From Forficula auricularia (lineage: Eukaryota; Arthropoda; Insecta; Dermaptera; Forficulidae): 64,000 bases of DNA. Below the pieces are notes generated by a model. It saw nothing but the letters and a program-made list of their open reading frames with translations, did not search any database and was not told where the DNA came from. Of this stretch, positions 43,931-54,899 are shown one piece after another. How positions within the stretch are numbered: the first letter of the stretch is position 1; every line of letters begins with the position of its first letter. Location of the stretch: assembly GCA_024734495.1 (NCBI GenBank), contig JALMQS010000030.1, positions 12,068,378 to 12,132,377 on the forward strand. Reading direction: 5' to 3'. Both the position numbers and the translations under genes were made by a program.

Positions 43931-44633
43931 TATATTATCTACTCTTATTAAACGAGCAAAAATTGTGTGTATATATATATTTGTATCAATTCTATTAACA
44001 AGTTTTGAGGATGAGAAAGCAATCTGGCTAGGTCTGGACCTCGACAAATTTAATCTTAATTGATCTTTTCTTAATTAAAGTAATTATTGACAGATGAAAA
44101 TCTCAATAAAAAAGTTTGTTTACATTTTTTTCAATTATGTTTTATTTTTAATTGGTTTTTTAATTTTAAAACCCACTAATAGGTTATAGCAAATATTAAT
44201 ATATTATATTAAAATTAGGAATTTTTTGTTTGTTTTTAATTAACAGGTGTCTAAATCATAACATTACAGGTGTGTTTACAAATAAAGTGGTTCAAGTGGC
44301 TTTTTTTTATATAACTTGGAAATAAATCTTATTTAATTTTATGTTTTTATTTCAGATCCTATACGATTATTATTTTATTATTTTCCTATTTTTTTTATAA
44401 TGTTTATCAATATGAACGAATGTAGGCAAATTGGTGTACGAGTAAACAAATATACACATAATATATATGTGGACCATTAGAAAGCTAGAAATGCAAAAAC
44501 TGGGTGCGGGGTTGGGTGGATGTGGGAGGTGCAGGAGGTTGGGTGCAGTTGTGGGGGATACGGGGGCGAGGTGCGTGGTTTCGGGGGAGGGGGTCAGGGG
44601 TTACCGTGCTCGCTCGGTGGCTCCAGGTACTAT
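43931..44633 (+). mobile_element. H2 Helitron-like element, copy 3
   Basis: It starts TATCTACTCTTATTAAACG and ends TTACCGTGCTCGCTCGGTGG then CTCCAGGTACT. The 3' third is a G-rich cassette (44496-44600) like the one in Helitron H1, preceded by AAAGCTAGAAATGCAAAAAC. Confidence 0.65.
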
Positions 44634-44650
44634 AGTTAACCAATTAATAG

Positions 44651-44819
44651 AGGGGGTCAGTTATACTAGGGTTAGCGTGCTAGGCTAGGGGACTCCGGGT
44701 TCGAATCCGACTCGAGGCATTCGGCTAAAATCTGACCCCCGGGGGTAGAGACAAATTTAAAAAAATAAATAAATAGTATCGTAAATGAATTGGCTAGAAA
44801 GGGCGAAAACCCCCAAAAA
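44651..44819 (+). mobile_element. tRNA-derived SINE with 13-bp target duplication
   Basis: AACCAATTAATAG occurs on both sides (44638-44650, 44820-44832). Inside, GGTTAGCGTGCTAGGCTAGG resembles an A box and CCGGGTTCGAATCCG is a B box. The 3' end is A-rich. Length 169 bp. Insertion was into a TAATAGAAAATAAACAAAC sequence. Confidence 0.8.
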
Positions 44820-44999
44820 AACCAATTAATAGAAAATAAACAAACATTTAATGTAAAGATTTAAGCATCTTTTTTTGAAAAAAAGATGGAATTTTTCAAA
44901 AATACAACCCAGGTAAATTAACTATACAATTATATTAAAAAGAATTTACTTTATTTATGGACGAATCTAAGATTTTAGTAGAAAATATTTTTACATTTA

Positions 45000-45095
45000 A
45001 TATCAGATCCCCTTAGGAATCGAACCCAATCGCTAACTTGCTCTCCGGGCAGTCAGCCAAACCCTTAAGACAAATCTCTCTCTCCGATATGGAAC
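45000..45095 (-). mobile_element. tRNA-derived SINE-like head
   Basis: Minus sense contains TTTGGCTGACTGCCCGG (A-box position) and GATTGGGTTCGATTCCTAAG (B box) at tRNA spacing. Ends are unresolved. Confidence 0.5.
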
Positions 45096-45153
45096 ATATA
45101 TAATGAAAAAAACTCCTTTCAACTAGTAGAAGGGAAAAGCAAAAAATCAGGAT

Positions 45154-45271
45154 AAACTGAAAAAAATATTCAGTATCGGACGTAAAGATTTAAACATCTT
45201 TTTTGAGTATCTTTTTTTTACTATAATTATTATTTAAATGAAGCCTCCGACACTGAATATTTTTTTCAGTT
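45154..45271. repeat. Fold-back repeat
   Basis: ACTGAAAAAAATATTCAGTA at 45158 pairs with its inverse at about 45250-45271, extended by TCGGA/TCCGA. Confidence 0.7.
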
Positions 45272-45289
45272 AGCCTGTTTTATTGTTAC

Positions 45290-46015
45290 TTTATCCAATG
45301 CGAAGCATGGGTAAAGTATTGTAATCGCTCGCGCGCCAAACGGGACTTCAAAGGGTCCTCAGGTAAAGACTACGGAACCCATGGACTCAATTAAGGTCAC
45401 AAATTGTAGTATTCAATTTGGTTGAATTTTAGCACGTGACGATTTTGCCAAAAATTACCTGGGGTCTCGTCGAGAAGCCAAAAAGTACCATTTTTTTTGG
45501 AAGTGCGTGGGGATGTATGTATGTATGTATGTAATCGTTTTTTTCGTCCACAATTTTTTCCACACCTTTGCACCGATTAAAATGAAATTTAAAACCTACC
45601 ATTCTTTTAACAAAATGAAGCGCTGATTAGTTTTTGGTACATATCGGCCCACAAACATTAGTACTTTATTTGGGTACTTTTTTAGTTTTTTTTTTTAAAT
45701 ATCTAGAAAATGAATTAACGAATTTTGATGAAATTTAATATCCTAATAGGTATCTTGGGGACAACAAAAAAGGTTAAATAAAGTTTTTAGTAAAAGTATA
45801 TTTTAAAGTACTTTACTCCAGAGTAAAATAGTACTTTTTTTAAATTCCTTATTTTACCTAAAATTTAAAAAAAAACTTTAAAATTTATTCATTTGATCGG
45901 TAATATAGCTCATTTAAACTTGTTTAAGTAAGAATGGTTAGGCTTCTCGCTATGAAATGATAAAAATTTGGGAGGAAATCTTATAAGTAACCATAGCAAC
46001 TGCGTTGTTTTTTTA
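45290..46015 (+). mobile_element. F2 element, copy 2 (5' part)
   Basis: It starts TACTTTATCCAATGCGAAGC with the CCAATGC/GCATGG hairpin, then GTAAAGTATTGTAATCG. It holds a (GTAT)4 tract near 45518, GAAGCGCTGATTAGTTTTTG and AAATATCTAGAAAATG. The order matches 61640-62330. Confidence 0.75.
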
Positions 46016-46019
46016 TCCG

Positions 46020-46625
46020 TTACCTTTGCTGAAGACATGGAGGAATCGAGTTAAAATCAAAAATAGTGATCGATTCTCATCTAATACTTGAGGAATAACA
46101 ATTCTACATTAGGTTTTTGACGCTTCGATTATTATTGGTAACCATTGGTGAAGACATGGAGGAACGGCTTAAAATCAAAAATAACGATCGATTCTTATCT
46201 AATACTAGCGGAATAACCTTATTGCATTCCATTTTTGATGTTTTTACTATTAATGGCAACCTCTACTGAAAAACGTGGAAGAATCGACTTAAAAATCAAA
46301 AAAGACTAAATTCTTTTTTGGTAAACATGTTTGCCATAAATGAATTTAGTCTTTTTGATTTTAAGTCGATTCTTCCACGTTTTCAGTAGAGGTTGCCATT
46401 AATAGTAAAAACATCAAAAATGGAATGCAATAAGGTTATTCCGCTAGTATTAGATAAGAATCGATCGTTATTTTTGATTTTAACTCGATTCCTCCATGTC
46501 TTCAGCAATGGTTACCAATAATAATCGAAACGTCAAAAACCTAATGTAGAATTGTTATTCCTCAAGTATTAGATGAGAATCAGATCACTATTTTTGATTT
46601 TAACTCGATTCCTCCATGTCTTCAG
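46020..46625. repeat. Large palindrome with internal tandem repeats (F2 3' part)
   Basis: 46030-46315 and 46344-46600 are near-perfect reverse complements around a ~28-bp centre (TTTTTTGGTAAACATG...). Within each arm ~125-bp units recur (GAAGACATGGAGGAATCGAG to ATCTAATACT). A shorter related palindrome lies at 62360-62580. Confidence 0.85.
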
Positions 46626-46693
46626 CAATGGTTACCAATAATAACCGAAACGTCAAAATTCAATGTAGAATGGTTATTCCTCGACTATTAAAT

Positions 46694-46793
46694 NNNNNNN
46701 NNNNNNNNNNNNNNNNNNNNNNNNNNNNNNNNNNNNNNNNNNNNNNNNNNNNNNNNNNNNNNNNNNNNNNNNNNNNNNNNNNNNNNNNNNNNN
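46694..46793. other. Assembly gap (100 N)
   Basis: Exactly 100 Ns, the conventional placeholder for a gap of unknown size. It sits just beyond the palindrome, so assembly probably failed in the repeat. Frames reading through it are meaningless. Confidence 0.99.
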
Positions 46794-48710
46794 TTAAAAA
46801 CATCATATTTCATCTTTGGATCTATATAAGGGCTCAGGTGATTCGGTGGCAGGGGCAACTGGGCCAGGGGCTCCTGTAATTCCCGAACCATTTGAAATTA
46901 CCGTGCTTTGCAAGTTTGGCAACAAGCACTTGAAGGCCAAACATAACATAACAACGATCATTTGCTAGAAACATTCTTGCCATATTGTTTTTATGAATCT
47001 TGTAAAATTGTGTCCTTTTAATCTGGAAATAATATACAATATACAATTTTTCAATAGAGTTTGCATTAAATAATTAATTTTTTTAAAAAATAAGATCATA
47101 CGATATATGAGGGATTTTCAGTTTCTCCCTTTCGTCACCATCGGAGTGACGTCAGCCAACGTGGGAATGTCTTTTGGATAGAGTGGAATTATAGTTACTC
47201 AAAGTAAATATTATTTGCCTTCATTGTAGTTTTATAATTGAAGAAATTTTCAGCTATTTCATCGCCTCGACCACCGATGGATAAATCCACAGTCACATCT
47301 TAGATTTTTAAAATTGAAATTGTAGGAGTGAAAATTTAAAATTTCACTATCTTAGGGTCGTAATAAAATGTATAGTATAAGTAGAAGGGTGGGATATGCC
47401 ATGCCAACAATGATGGACTCTTTTTCTGTGTTTGGGATCTGCATTCTTCTCTCTGATATTTTCCTGGTGATTTCATTTTTATTTAATATAGATTATTATT
47501 TATTTAGATAAAATCGCCTGTAGATAGGCAACAAGTTGACAGCTCTTGTAATTTGAATGCATAACGCTCAGGCTTGCTCAGAATGAATCGGAGGCTCGAA
47601 TAAAAAAATGAAATTTTATAATTTAAAATATATTTCTAATTTAAAAACAATTTTTATTGACCCCGTATTAGGTGTTGAAAATTAAAACTTGATAATAAGC
47701 ATACTATTAAGATTCTTTATCAGCAATTGCTGTTTCATTAGCAGTAATTTTTTAATATGTTAATATTATTTTAAAAATTATACATTTTTAATGTATGTTT
47801 GAGTTCTCTAGGCTCTTATTGAAGTATTTATTTTTTATTTAATATTTACTTAAATAAATTCAAAACTTTTATTTATATATGTATATACTCGTATACCATA
47901 TAAATGAGTTCCCTGACATGTGGTGACAAACAACGCACAGACCAAACCGCTGGACCTAAAGGGCTGAAATTTTGACCATGCATTTAGATAATGATTTGGA
48001 TAAGCGCTAAGAAGGAGTATTTTAATATTCGAATCTTAAAGGGGAGAAAGGACCCTAAAATATGTTTTCGACCAGAAAAGATAACGACATGGTTTTAGCT
48101 GAGAGGTATTAAAACACAAAAAAAAAACAACAACAACAACAACAGATTTGAGTATTTTGTTCTATTTTCCCATGAAAGGGATAAATAGTCATTTTGGGGT
48201 AAATTTTTGAAATTTTTAAAATACTTTATCCCGTGGATTTTTTAAGGTTTATCATCCAATTTGGTATTAAGGTCTATTTTTTAAATATCTCGCGAGATAT
48301 TTTTCATTTTTTCAAAATTTGACTCCTGAAATGAAAAATGGGGAATTTTTGAATTTGGGGTCTTAAACAAAAAGCTTTGTATCTTCTATGTTTTTTAAGC
48401 TACTGAACTCATATTTGGGGGTATAGGTGTCTTTTTCAAATTACAGCTTATGTTGGAAGCTTTTTCTAACTTCAAACCTTGTGGTCCAAAAATGCCTAAA
48501 TTATCATTTTTTGACTGATTATATTGATATTTTCACACCTTTTCTTAAGTAAGCGAGTAAGTAGAATTGTCACTTCTATATACCAATACCTGTCATATTG
48601 GTTTCTGCCTCGGAGCAGACACTAATGGATTTTTGGCACTCCTGTTTGATGCCCGAGAGGTAAATACAAACCTTTTAACATGTCTATAATAAAAATAATC
48701 TATAATAGAT
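46794..48710. other. Low-copy stretch, no gene identified
   Basis: It includes a balanced patch at 47120-47180 (CACCATCGGAGTGACGTCAG) and an (AAC)n tract at 48125-48142. A 36-codon frame from 47401 is hydrophobic but unremarkable. It could be intron. Confidence 0.35.
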
Positions 48711-48711
48711 A

Positions 48712-48993
48712 AGTGAATGTAATGGAAGGCAGCCCAGAGGTAGTGAGGAAAGAAAAATTAACACATATAAAATACGGTGTATTTATTGGAATCCTTCCTC
48801 CTTTCCTTTCAAACCGACGTTTCGGAGAATTTTTCCCTCCTTCTTCAGGGTCTATAAACCAATATGACAAAATTATAAAAATGGGGTTGGTCATCATAGA
48901 AAAGGAGGAAGGATTCCAATAAATTACACCGTATTTTATATGTGTTAATTTTTTCTTTCCTCACTACCTCTGGGCTGCCTTCCATTACATTCA
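48712..48993. mobile_element. Palindromic MITE with hammerhead-like module
   Basis: Arms 48712-48780 and 48922-48993 are reverse complements starting TGAATGTAATGGAAGGCAGC. A second pair, GGAATCCTTCCTCC and its inverse, lies inside. Relatives: 53478-53636 and 57690-57860. Minus-strand CTGAAGA-GGAG/CTCC-GAAACGTCGG lies at 48814-48848. Confidence 0.8.
48814..48848 (-). other. Hammerhead-like module
   Basis: CTGAAGA, A, GGAG...CTCC, GAAAC, GTCGG. Here GAAAC is followed by GTCGG in place of TATAGTC. Confidence 0.4.
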
Positions 48994-49069
48994 CTTAAAA
49001 TTTCTACCAGTCCGTCTCTCTCCAGAGAAAATTTCGTTGCAATATAATAGATAATTTGATAGTTGTTTT

Positions 49070-50025
49070 TTACCAACTTCAAAAAAGAGGAGGTTCTCAA
49101 TTCTACTGATTTTTTTTTTGTCTAAGTTACCTGATATCTTCGCCAATTGAGAACCGATTTTCATCATTTTTTTTCATTAGGTTCAGTCTAGATTTTGATT
49201 GGTCCCGTTTTTTTTTCATTGGTATTGGACCTTTTTTGCTATGTTTGTTTAGTCATAACTTCTTTGTATATCAACCGATTTCGATAATTCTTTTTATATT
49301 GGAAAGAGGGTACCTTAGGGGTGGTCCCATATTAATTTAGTCAAGTTCTGATGATATGATCAATGACAAATTAACGTAAATATACAATTCTTATGAGCAA
49401 ATAATCGAAATTATAATAAATAAATCTTTTTTAAAAAAATCCATCTTAAAACGTTCATTTAAAACCCGCAAACGTTTATAGAGAATTTCTATATTTATGA
49501 ATTTAATTTTATTATAATTTTCTGATTCATTCGCCCGTTGCTTTCTTTTACAAGATGCGTATTATATTAAGTCACTATTAATAATATCAATAAAAAGAGA
49601 AAAATAAAAATAATTTTTATAAAAAAAAAAATAAAACCGACTTCAAAAAAAATTAAATTCAAAAAATAAAATAATAAGAACTCAAAAATCAAATAAAATG
49701 CACTAAAAGGTATAAAATAATTATCTAATTTAGTTACAACTAAACGACGAAATATTAACATGAAATCACTTTTTGAAGTCGGTGCTAAAGAAACTATATA
49801 AGGGAGCGCCAAACGTACTAAGTAAGATCCGTCGAGATCGATTCATAAAATATATATTTTGGCAACGACTTCAAAAAGTGATTTCATTTTAAAATTTCTT
49901 CTATTAGTTGTAATTAAATTAGATAGCTATTTTATACCTTTTAGTGTATTTTATTTTATTTTTGAGTTCTTATTATTTTATTTGTTGTTTAATTTTTTTG
50001 AAGTCGGTTTTATTTTTTTTTTTAT
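49070..50025. mobile_element. ACCGACTTCAAAAAA-type element with palindromic 3' half, copy 1
   Basis: Starts CCAACTTCAAAAAAGAGGAG, with GAGAACCGATTTTCATC, a repeat style frequent in insects. 49622-49782 and 49865-50022 are inverted copies (AAAACCGACTTCAAAAAAAA ... GAAGTCGGTTTTATT). A second copy lies at 57556-58560. Confidence 0.65.
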
Positions 50026-50620
50026 AAAAATTATTTTTTTAACTTCACCATTTATTCATATCAAATATAATTTCTTAACTATAAATATATCGTTTTTTCA
50101 GCGTAGCTAGAGAGCTTACTAAGTCGTGAAAATGTTTCACTTTTTCTTCTGATTTATTACTTACATATATATTTGCTTTTATTGACGTTGAGAGGATATC
50201 AAATACTCTAACGCGATAAAAAAAAGCGTTTGAGTTGGATAAAAAATGAATCTTGTGTGTATCATTCAAAAGACGTCTTTGTCAGCTGAGAGGGGGACGG
50301 CTAACATATGCCGAGGCATGCGTGGACCCCGTTTATATTATTTGTTTATGCGAGGATATAAACATTAATAAAGAAAAAATACTTCTACGCTTTCTTAAAA
50401 AGAATCTCGAATAATTTTGTATGTATTGAAGATAGAGAATAGAGAGGATATCTATATCTATAATATATATAGTATAAGGTGTGACTTCAACACACATCCA
50501 TCACGTTTCGAGTTAAACTTAAACCCCCTCTTATATAGATCTATAATTCTATATAGGTCATTTAAAAAGTCTCCGCGGTTTTTTGGTAAATTTTAGAACA
50601 AAAAATTTTTTTTATGAGCA
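50026..50620. other. Unassigned stretch
   Basis: Balanced patch 50270-50340 (AGAGGGGGACGGCTAACATA). No conserved frame or repeat recognised. Confidence 0.3.
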
Positions 50621-50622
50621 GA

Positions 50623-50827
50623 ATTTTCTAGGTTAAGTTTCACAAAAAGGAAATATTAAAACAAATGTATGTTTATTTTGAGTTTGATTCACTCGATATA
50701 TATTTCGGGTTATTAGCCCATCTTCAGGAGTTCAAATAAAAACTAATAATATATATCGAGTGAATCAAACTCAAAATAAACATACATTTGTTTTAATATT
50801 TCCTTTTTGTGAAACTTAACCTAGAAA
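50623..50827. mobile_element. Palindromic element with hammerhead-like centre
   Basis: Arms 50623-50706 and 50745-50827 are almost perfect reverse complements, ends TTTTCTAGGTTAAGTTTCAC. The centre carries CTGAAGA, T, GGG...CCC, GAAATATA on the minus strand (50702-50727). A compact, well preserved member of the family at 41.1-42.1 kb. Confidence 0.8.
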
Positions 50828-51204
50828 ATAGCATCACATATGTATTTTTTTATCGCACTCACACCATGCGCAGTACCTGGTCCACCTGCTTAGACCAGCC
50901 AGACTGGCCATTCCTTGTATTTCTAGTTGGGTCAAATCCGTACTCAAAAATGTGTCACCAGCTCTTGGACTATATTAATTATATATGATTTCTCAAGAGA
51001 AAAACATTTCTTTAAGCTGATGAAATATATGCTTTAACTATTTAGGTACTGCCGTGCTAAGCACAAAGGGAGTAACTGAATTTTTTGTCAAAAATGAGTT
51101 TTGAGTTGTATGCATTAAATTATAAAATTTCCAATATTTTTACTTTATAATTAAGCAAAATAAGTAAGTACTTAATTAAAAATAGTTCTATGAAAATAGA
51201 CGTA

Positions 51205-51500
51205 TCTTAAGGAAGTGACTATGGGTCAGTGGATGGAGTGTCGGGCCTTTGACATGAAGAACGCTGGTTCGAGACTGAGTCTCGGCAGATATTTGCAGTC
51301 GCCTCTTGGAAAGCAATGGCAACCTACCAAGAGTATAATTGCCTAGTAAACCTCTCCAAACTAGCCGTTCGGAACCGGCGTTAAAAAGTAGGTCCCGTAT
51401 ATCTGTGTAAAACAACTAAACACACTCAGCACAGGTATATGTGGAGAGGTGCCGAAACGCCAGGGAGACCTAATATGGCACTTAAAGAAGAAAAGAAAGA
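51205..51500 (+). mobile_element. tRNA-derived SINE with GAA-type tail
   Basis: A-box-like ACTATGGGTCAGTGGATGG, B-box-like GCTGGTTCGAGACTGAG, then GGAAAGCAATGGCAACCTAC and GTGCCGAAACGCCAGGGAG, ending GGCACTTAAAGAAGAAAAG. The tail resembles that of the LINE at 5190. The body beyond the tRNA-like head is about 200 nt. Confidence 0.7.
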
Positions 51501-51949
51501 TATATAACTGGAATCATCCTATTATCGCTTATAAAAATAATTCTATGTTGTTTTATTAAAATCTTGATTGTTGACTAAGTTATGGGGATTTGAAGAGTAG
51601 TAGATCTTCCTCGATTTTGGCCGATAAAAATACTCTTATGTGTTTTGAAATCCTATTTTAATTATACGTATAATTGATCAAAGGACTGAAGATGATGTCA
51701 ACACAAAAGTGACAAAATGTCTGAAACTATATATAAAATTAAAACAAAAGATAAACATCTTTCTAGTAAACCGACGAAAGTCTCCCTTTCGTTTTCAGAC
51801 TGTTCAAAGTTGAGCCTCAAGCAATAACTAACAACTCAACTTCAACAGCAGTCAAACACAAGTTTTGTAATTTTGTAATCTCCCTTTCGACTTTTAATCG
51901 ATAATATAACCTAAGATAAAAAAAAAAAATATATTCCCAGAGAGAATAT

Positions 51950-52035
51950 AGGACATTCGGAATTCTGAAGTGTTTATGCGATGGCAATGGCCCAAAGTAT
52001 CTAATAAAAAAATAAAATAAAAATAAATAAATGAG
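51950..52035 (+). mobile_element. Possible LINE 3' tail
   Basis: GTGTTTATGCGATGGCAATG followed by TAAAAAAATAAAATAAAAAT suggests a retroelement 3' end with an A/T tail. No coding part. Confidence 0.3.
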
Positions 52036-52327
52036 AAAATTCAGAAAATTGAAAGTCATTTTTGGTAATTCTTCAGAATTCGATTGAGATTAAAATATGA
52101 CATAAATTATTTTTATTTTTATTCCCGACTTAATCATAATAGCCACTTTTTATTGATCTGAATAAGCGCGTTTAATATAGAATATTATTCTCGCAAAAAC
52201 TTTGAACGGGAAATAATATATTATATCCCTACTATCAGGGAAATAATGAATACCCTGGAAATAAATTGAAAGTTTATTTTTGCCGAGAGTACCAGAATTT
52301 TTTACAAATTAACGGATACATTAACAG

Positions 52328-52508
52328 AGTATGTCTTCTGCTGGAAAAATAGATTTTTCTATTTATTTATAACGAGACTATAGTTTCGAGGGCTTTGACC
52401 CCTTCATCAATATATTATAATTTATTCTCAGAAATTGATGTGTGAAAAAAAATATAATCATGTTATAAATAAATTAAAAAATTTATTTTTCCATCAGAAG
52501 ACACTCTT
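52328..52508. mobile_element. Palindromic element with hammerhead-like centre
   Basis: Arms AGTATGTCTTCTGCTGGAAA (52328) and its inverse near 52489-52508 continue to TTATAAC/GTTATAA. Between them the minus strand has TTGATGA, AGGG...CCCT, CGAAAC and TATAGTC (52377-52410), the same 3' side as the module at 24497. Confidence 0.65.
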
Positions 52509-53275
52509 TAATAGTCTCCTTAAGGTAGTTCTTTCGCGACAATCCACACAAAAAGTTTTAGCCTCGTAACCACTCTATGAATATGAACTGTGCTAAAATT
52601 TTAGGTTATATTTTTTAACGTGACTGTACTTCTCACAATACTACTATATCCTCTTTATGAATGGATCGTTTCCAAGCCATTGATTTTATACCCCCTCTAC
52701 TAAAAATAATCGCCCCCCAATTTTTTTTTTTTTTTTTTTTATCAAAACTACTAGGTAAATAATTTCAATTTTTTTAAGTTACTCCGAATATTTTTTTTTT
52801 TTAAGTCACCGGGAACAAAGCCCATTTAGACAGCACATAAGTAGAGTGTTAGTAGGGTTAGTGAGGGAGCCGAGTTTTCAGCCGGTAGAAATTTTTATTT
52901 GCCAGCTAGGATCGAACCCCGGACCTCCACCTCAACATCGTCATAATCGATCGATGCCGAAGCGAAGCCAGTGCGTTAGCTGACTGAGCTACCCGACTCC
53001 CCACTCCGAATATATTATTCTAACAAATATTAGTTTTTCATCAAGATGGTAAAAGTCCTTCAATGAAAAAAAATAAATAAAATAATGATCATTTTCCGAC
53101 CCTTTTCCAATCTACCTTATGTAAAAAATTTCATTTTTAATTGCAATTATATCATGTTTGGTGGGGGTAAATCGTGTTCAAATTTTAACAGTGTGTTTAT
53201 TATGCTTTTAATGACTTATATTGAAGTTTTTAAGACTTCTTGAATTTTTGCATTTGTGAAATAACTACCTTAATC
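52509..53275 (+). mobile_element. TTAA-flanked DNA element, copy A, split by a SINE
   Basis: It starts TTAAGGTAGTTCTTTCGC and ends GTGAAATAACTACCTTAA. An inverted copy without the SINE lies at 54048-54598. All four ends sit on TTAA, suggesting a TTAA target site as used by piggyBac-type elements, although the tips are not classic piggyBac. Non-coding. Confidence 0.7.
52792..53002 (-). mobile_element. Intact tRNA-derived SINE, 211 bp, with 11-bp TSD
   Basis: ACTCCGAATAT occurs at 52781-52791 and 53003-53013. Minus sense begins GGGGAGTCGGGTAGCTCAGT with A box TAGCTCAGTCAG and B box GGGGTTCGATCC, and ends in a poly(A) tail of 11-12. The uninterrupted sister copy at 54300 has a single ATTCGGAGT site, confirming insertion. 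The head is close to a real tRNA but the anticodon region is not tRNA-like. Confidence 0.9.
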
Positions 53276-53477
53276 CAGGAAATAATATATATTATTTCCC
53301 CACTGACAGTGATATAATATAATTTTCCAAAATTTCAAAAATTATAAATAATGTAAAAATAACCAATATTTTTCAAAATTATTTATATTTATTCAAAAAT
53401 TTCAAATATATTTCAAAAATTTGTTTGCAACGAAATTTTCTCTGGAGAGAGACGGATTGGTAGAACTTTCAATTGAA

Positions 53478-53636
53478 TGTAATGGAAGGCAGCCCAGGGG
53501 CGAAGGTGAAGAAGGAGGGAAGAATCCTCCGAAACATCGGTTTGAAAGGAAAGGAGGAATTACACGCTATTTTATGTGTTAAGTTTTTTTCTTTCCTTAC
53601 TACCACTGGACTGCCTTCCATTACATTCAATTAATA
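53478..53636. mobile_element. Palindromic MITE, relative of 48712-48993
   Basis: Starts TGAATGTAATGGAAGGCAGC and ends with its inverse. The module AGAAGGAGGGAAGAATCCTCC then GAAACATCGG lies at 53506-53540. Confidence 0.75.
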
Positions 53637-53639
53637 TTT

Positions 53640-54045
53640 CAAAAATTTTGGAAATTTTGAAAATTATCATTTCCCACTTAGAGTTTTGCGAGAATATATT
53701 CCATATTAAGCCTGGTTATTCAGATCAATAAGATGGGTATTATATTAAGTCGGGAATAAAGTACTATATAATATGCAACTCAGGAGTAAAGTCTATCATT
53801 CCCTCGGGTGATTACTGCCCTCGCTTCGCTCGGGCAGCCAAATCCACCCTCGGGAATAATACATAACTTGTACAATTGTACATTGTCCACCCATTAACTG
53901 CATACAAAATAAAATACTAAAATTACATTAGCATTCACTTGATATTTGCTTAGAACCAAAAAGTATTTCCCAAGACCACCAAATTTTTATCACAAAAATA
54001 TTCTAGTATGAATAAATATGGGATAGGGGAGGGTTCTTGGTGAAA
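53640..54045. other. AT-rich stretch without gene
   Basis: 53640-53770 is an inverted relative of 52100-52270 (CTTAATATAATACCC, TTGCGAGAATA). GGTTCTTGGTGAAACATA at 54030 is an inverted TGTTTCACC-type tail. Confidence 0.4.
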
Positions 54046-54047
54046 CA

Positions 54048-54598
54048 TATTTAAGGTAGTTCTTTCACAAATACAAAAATTCAAGAAGTCTTTGAAACTT
54101 GGAATATAAGTCATTAAAAGCATAATACACATACTGTTAAAATTTGAAGACGATTTACCACACCAAACATGAAATAATTCCAATTAAAAATGACATTTTT
54201 AACATATAGTAGATAGGGAAAGGCGGGGATATGATCATTATTTTATTTTTTTTTCATTGAATGACTTTCACCATCTTGATGAAAAACTAATATTTGTTAC
54301 AATAATATATTCGGAGTAACTTAAATAAAATTGAAATTATTTACCACGTAGTTTTGATAAAAAACAAAAAATACAAACATATTTGGGCGATTATTTTTAG
54401 TGGAGGGGATATAAGCACAATGGCTTGGAAACGATCCGGCTAGTATATATGTATCCATATAGAGATGTCGTAGTGTGAGTGGACAGTCACGTCAAAAAAA
54501 CATAACCTAAACTTTTAGTTCTGTTCATATTTATAGAGTGGTTACGAGGCTAAAACTTTTTGTGTGGATTGTCACGACAGAACCTCCTTAAATAAAGT
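54048..54598 (-). mobile_element. TTAA-flanked DNA element, copy B
   Basis: Inverse of 52509-53275 without the SINE. GGCTTGGAAACGATCC and GGTTACGAGGCTAAAACTTT blocks are shared. It provides the empty site for the SINE insertion. Confidence 0.75.
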
Positions 54599-54649
54599 AG
54601 AGAACATTTTAAAAAATTTAAGAAACTTTTAAAATTTTAAAATATAAAA

Positions 54650-54850
54650 TTCTAGTTAGATTTCACAAAAAAAATAAATAAATAAAAGACAGGATGCTTA
54701 TTTAGAATGACTCTTTATATATTTCAGGGTACGACCCCATCTTCAGGAACTCACAGAGGAAACTGAGTGCAAAAATATAAAATGTTTTATAAGTAAAATT
54801 CCTTAACTTTCCCCCTTCTCTTATTGTTAAAGTTAAGAAATTTTACTTCT
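54650..54850 (+). mobile_element. Partial palindromic element
   Basis: TTCTAGTTAGATTTCACAAA at the left, and ATTTCAGGG...CCCATCTTCAG (54721-54746), an inverted CTGAAGA...GAAAT module. The right arm is missing. Confidence 0.5.
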
Positions 54851-54899
54851 AGAGCAATTTTCTCTACTTTATTTCTACTTGATATTAATATCTAATGAT

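Noticed and set aside
46616..46891. Frames running through the N stretch
   Set aside because: They cross an assembly gap and have no meaning.
52792..53002. Functional tRNA gene
   Set aside because: A and B boxes are good but the arms do not pair as a tRNA, and a poly(A) tail and target duplication identify a SINE.
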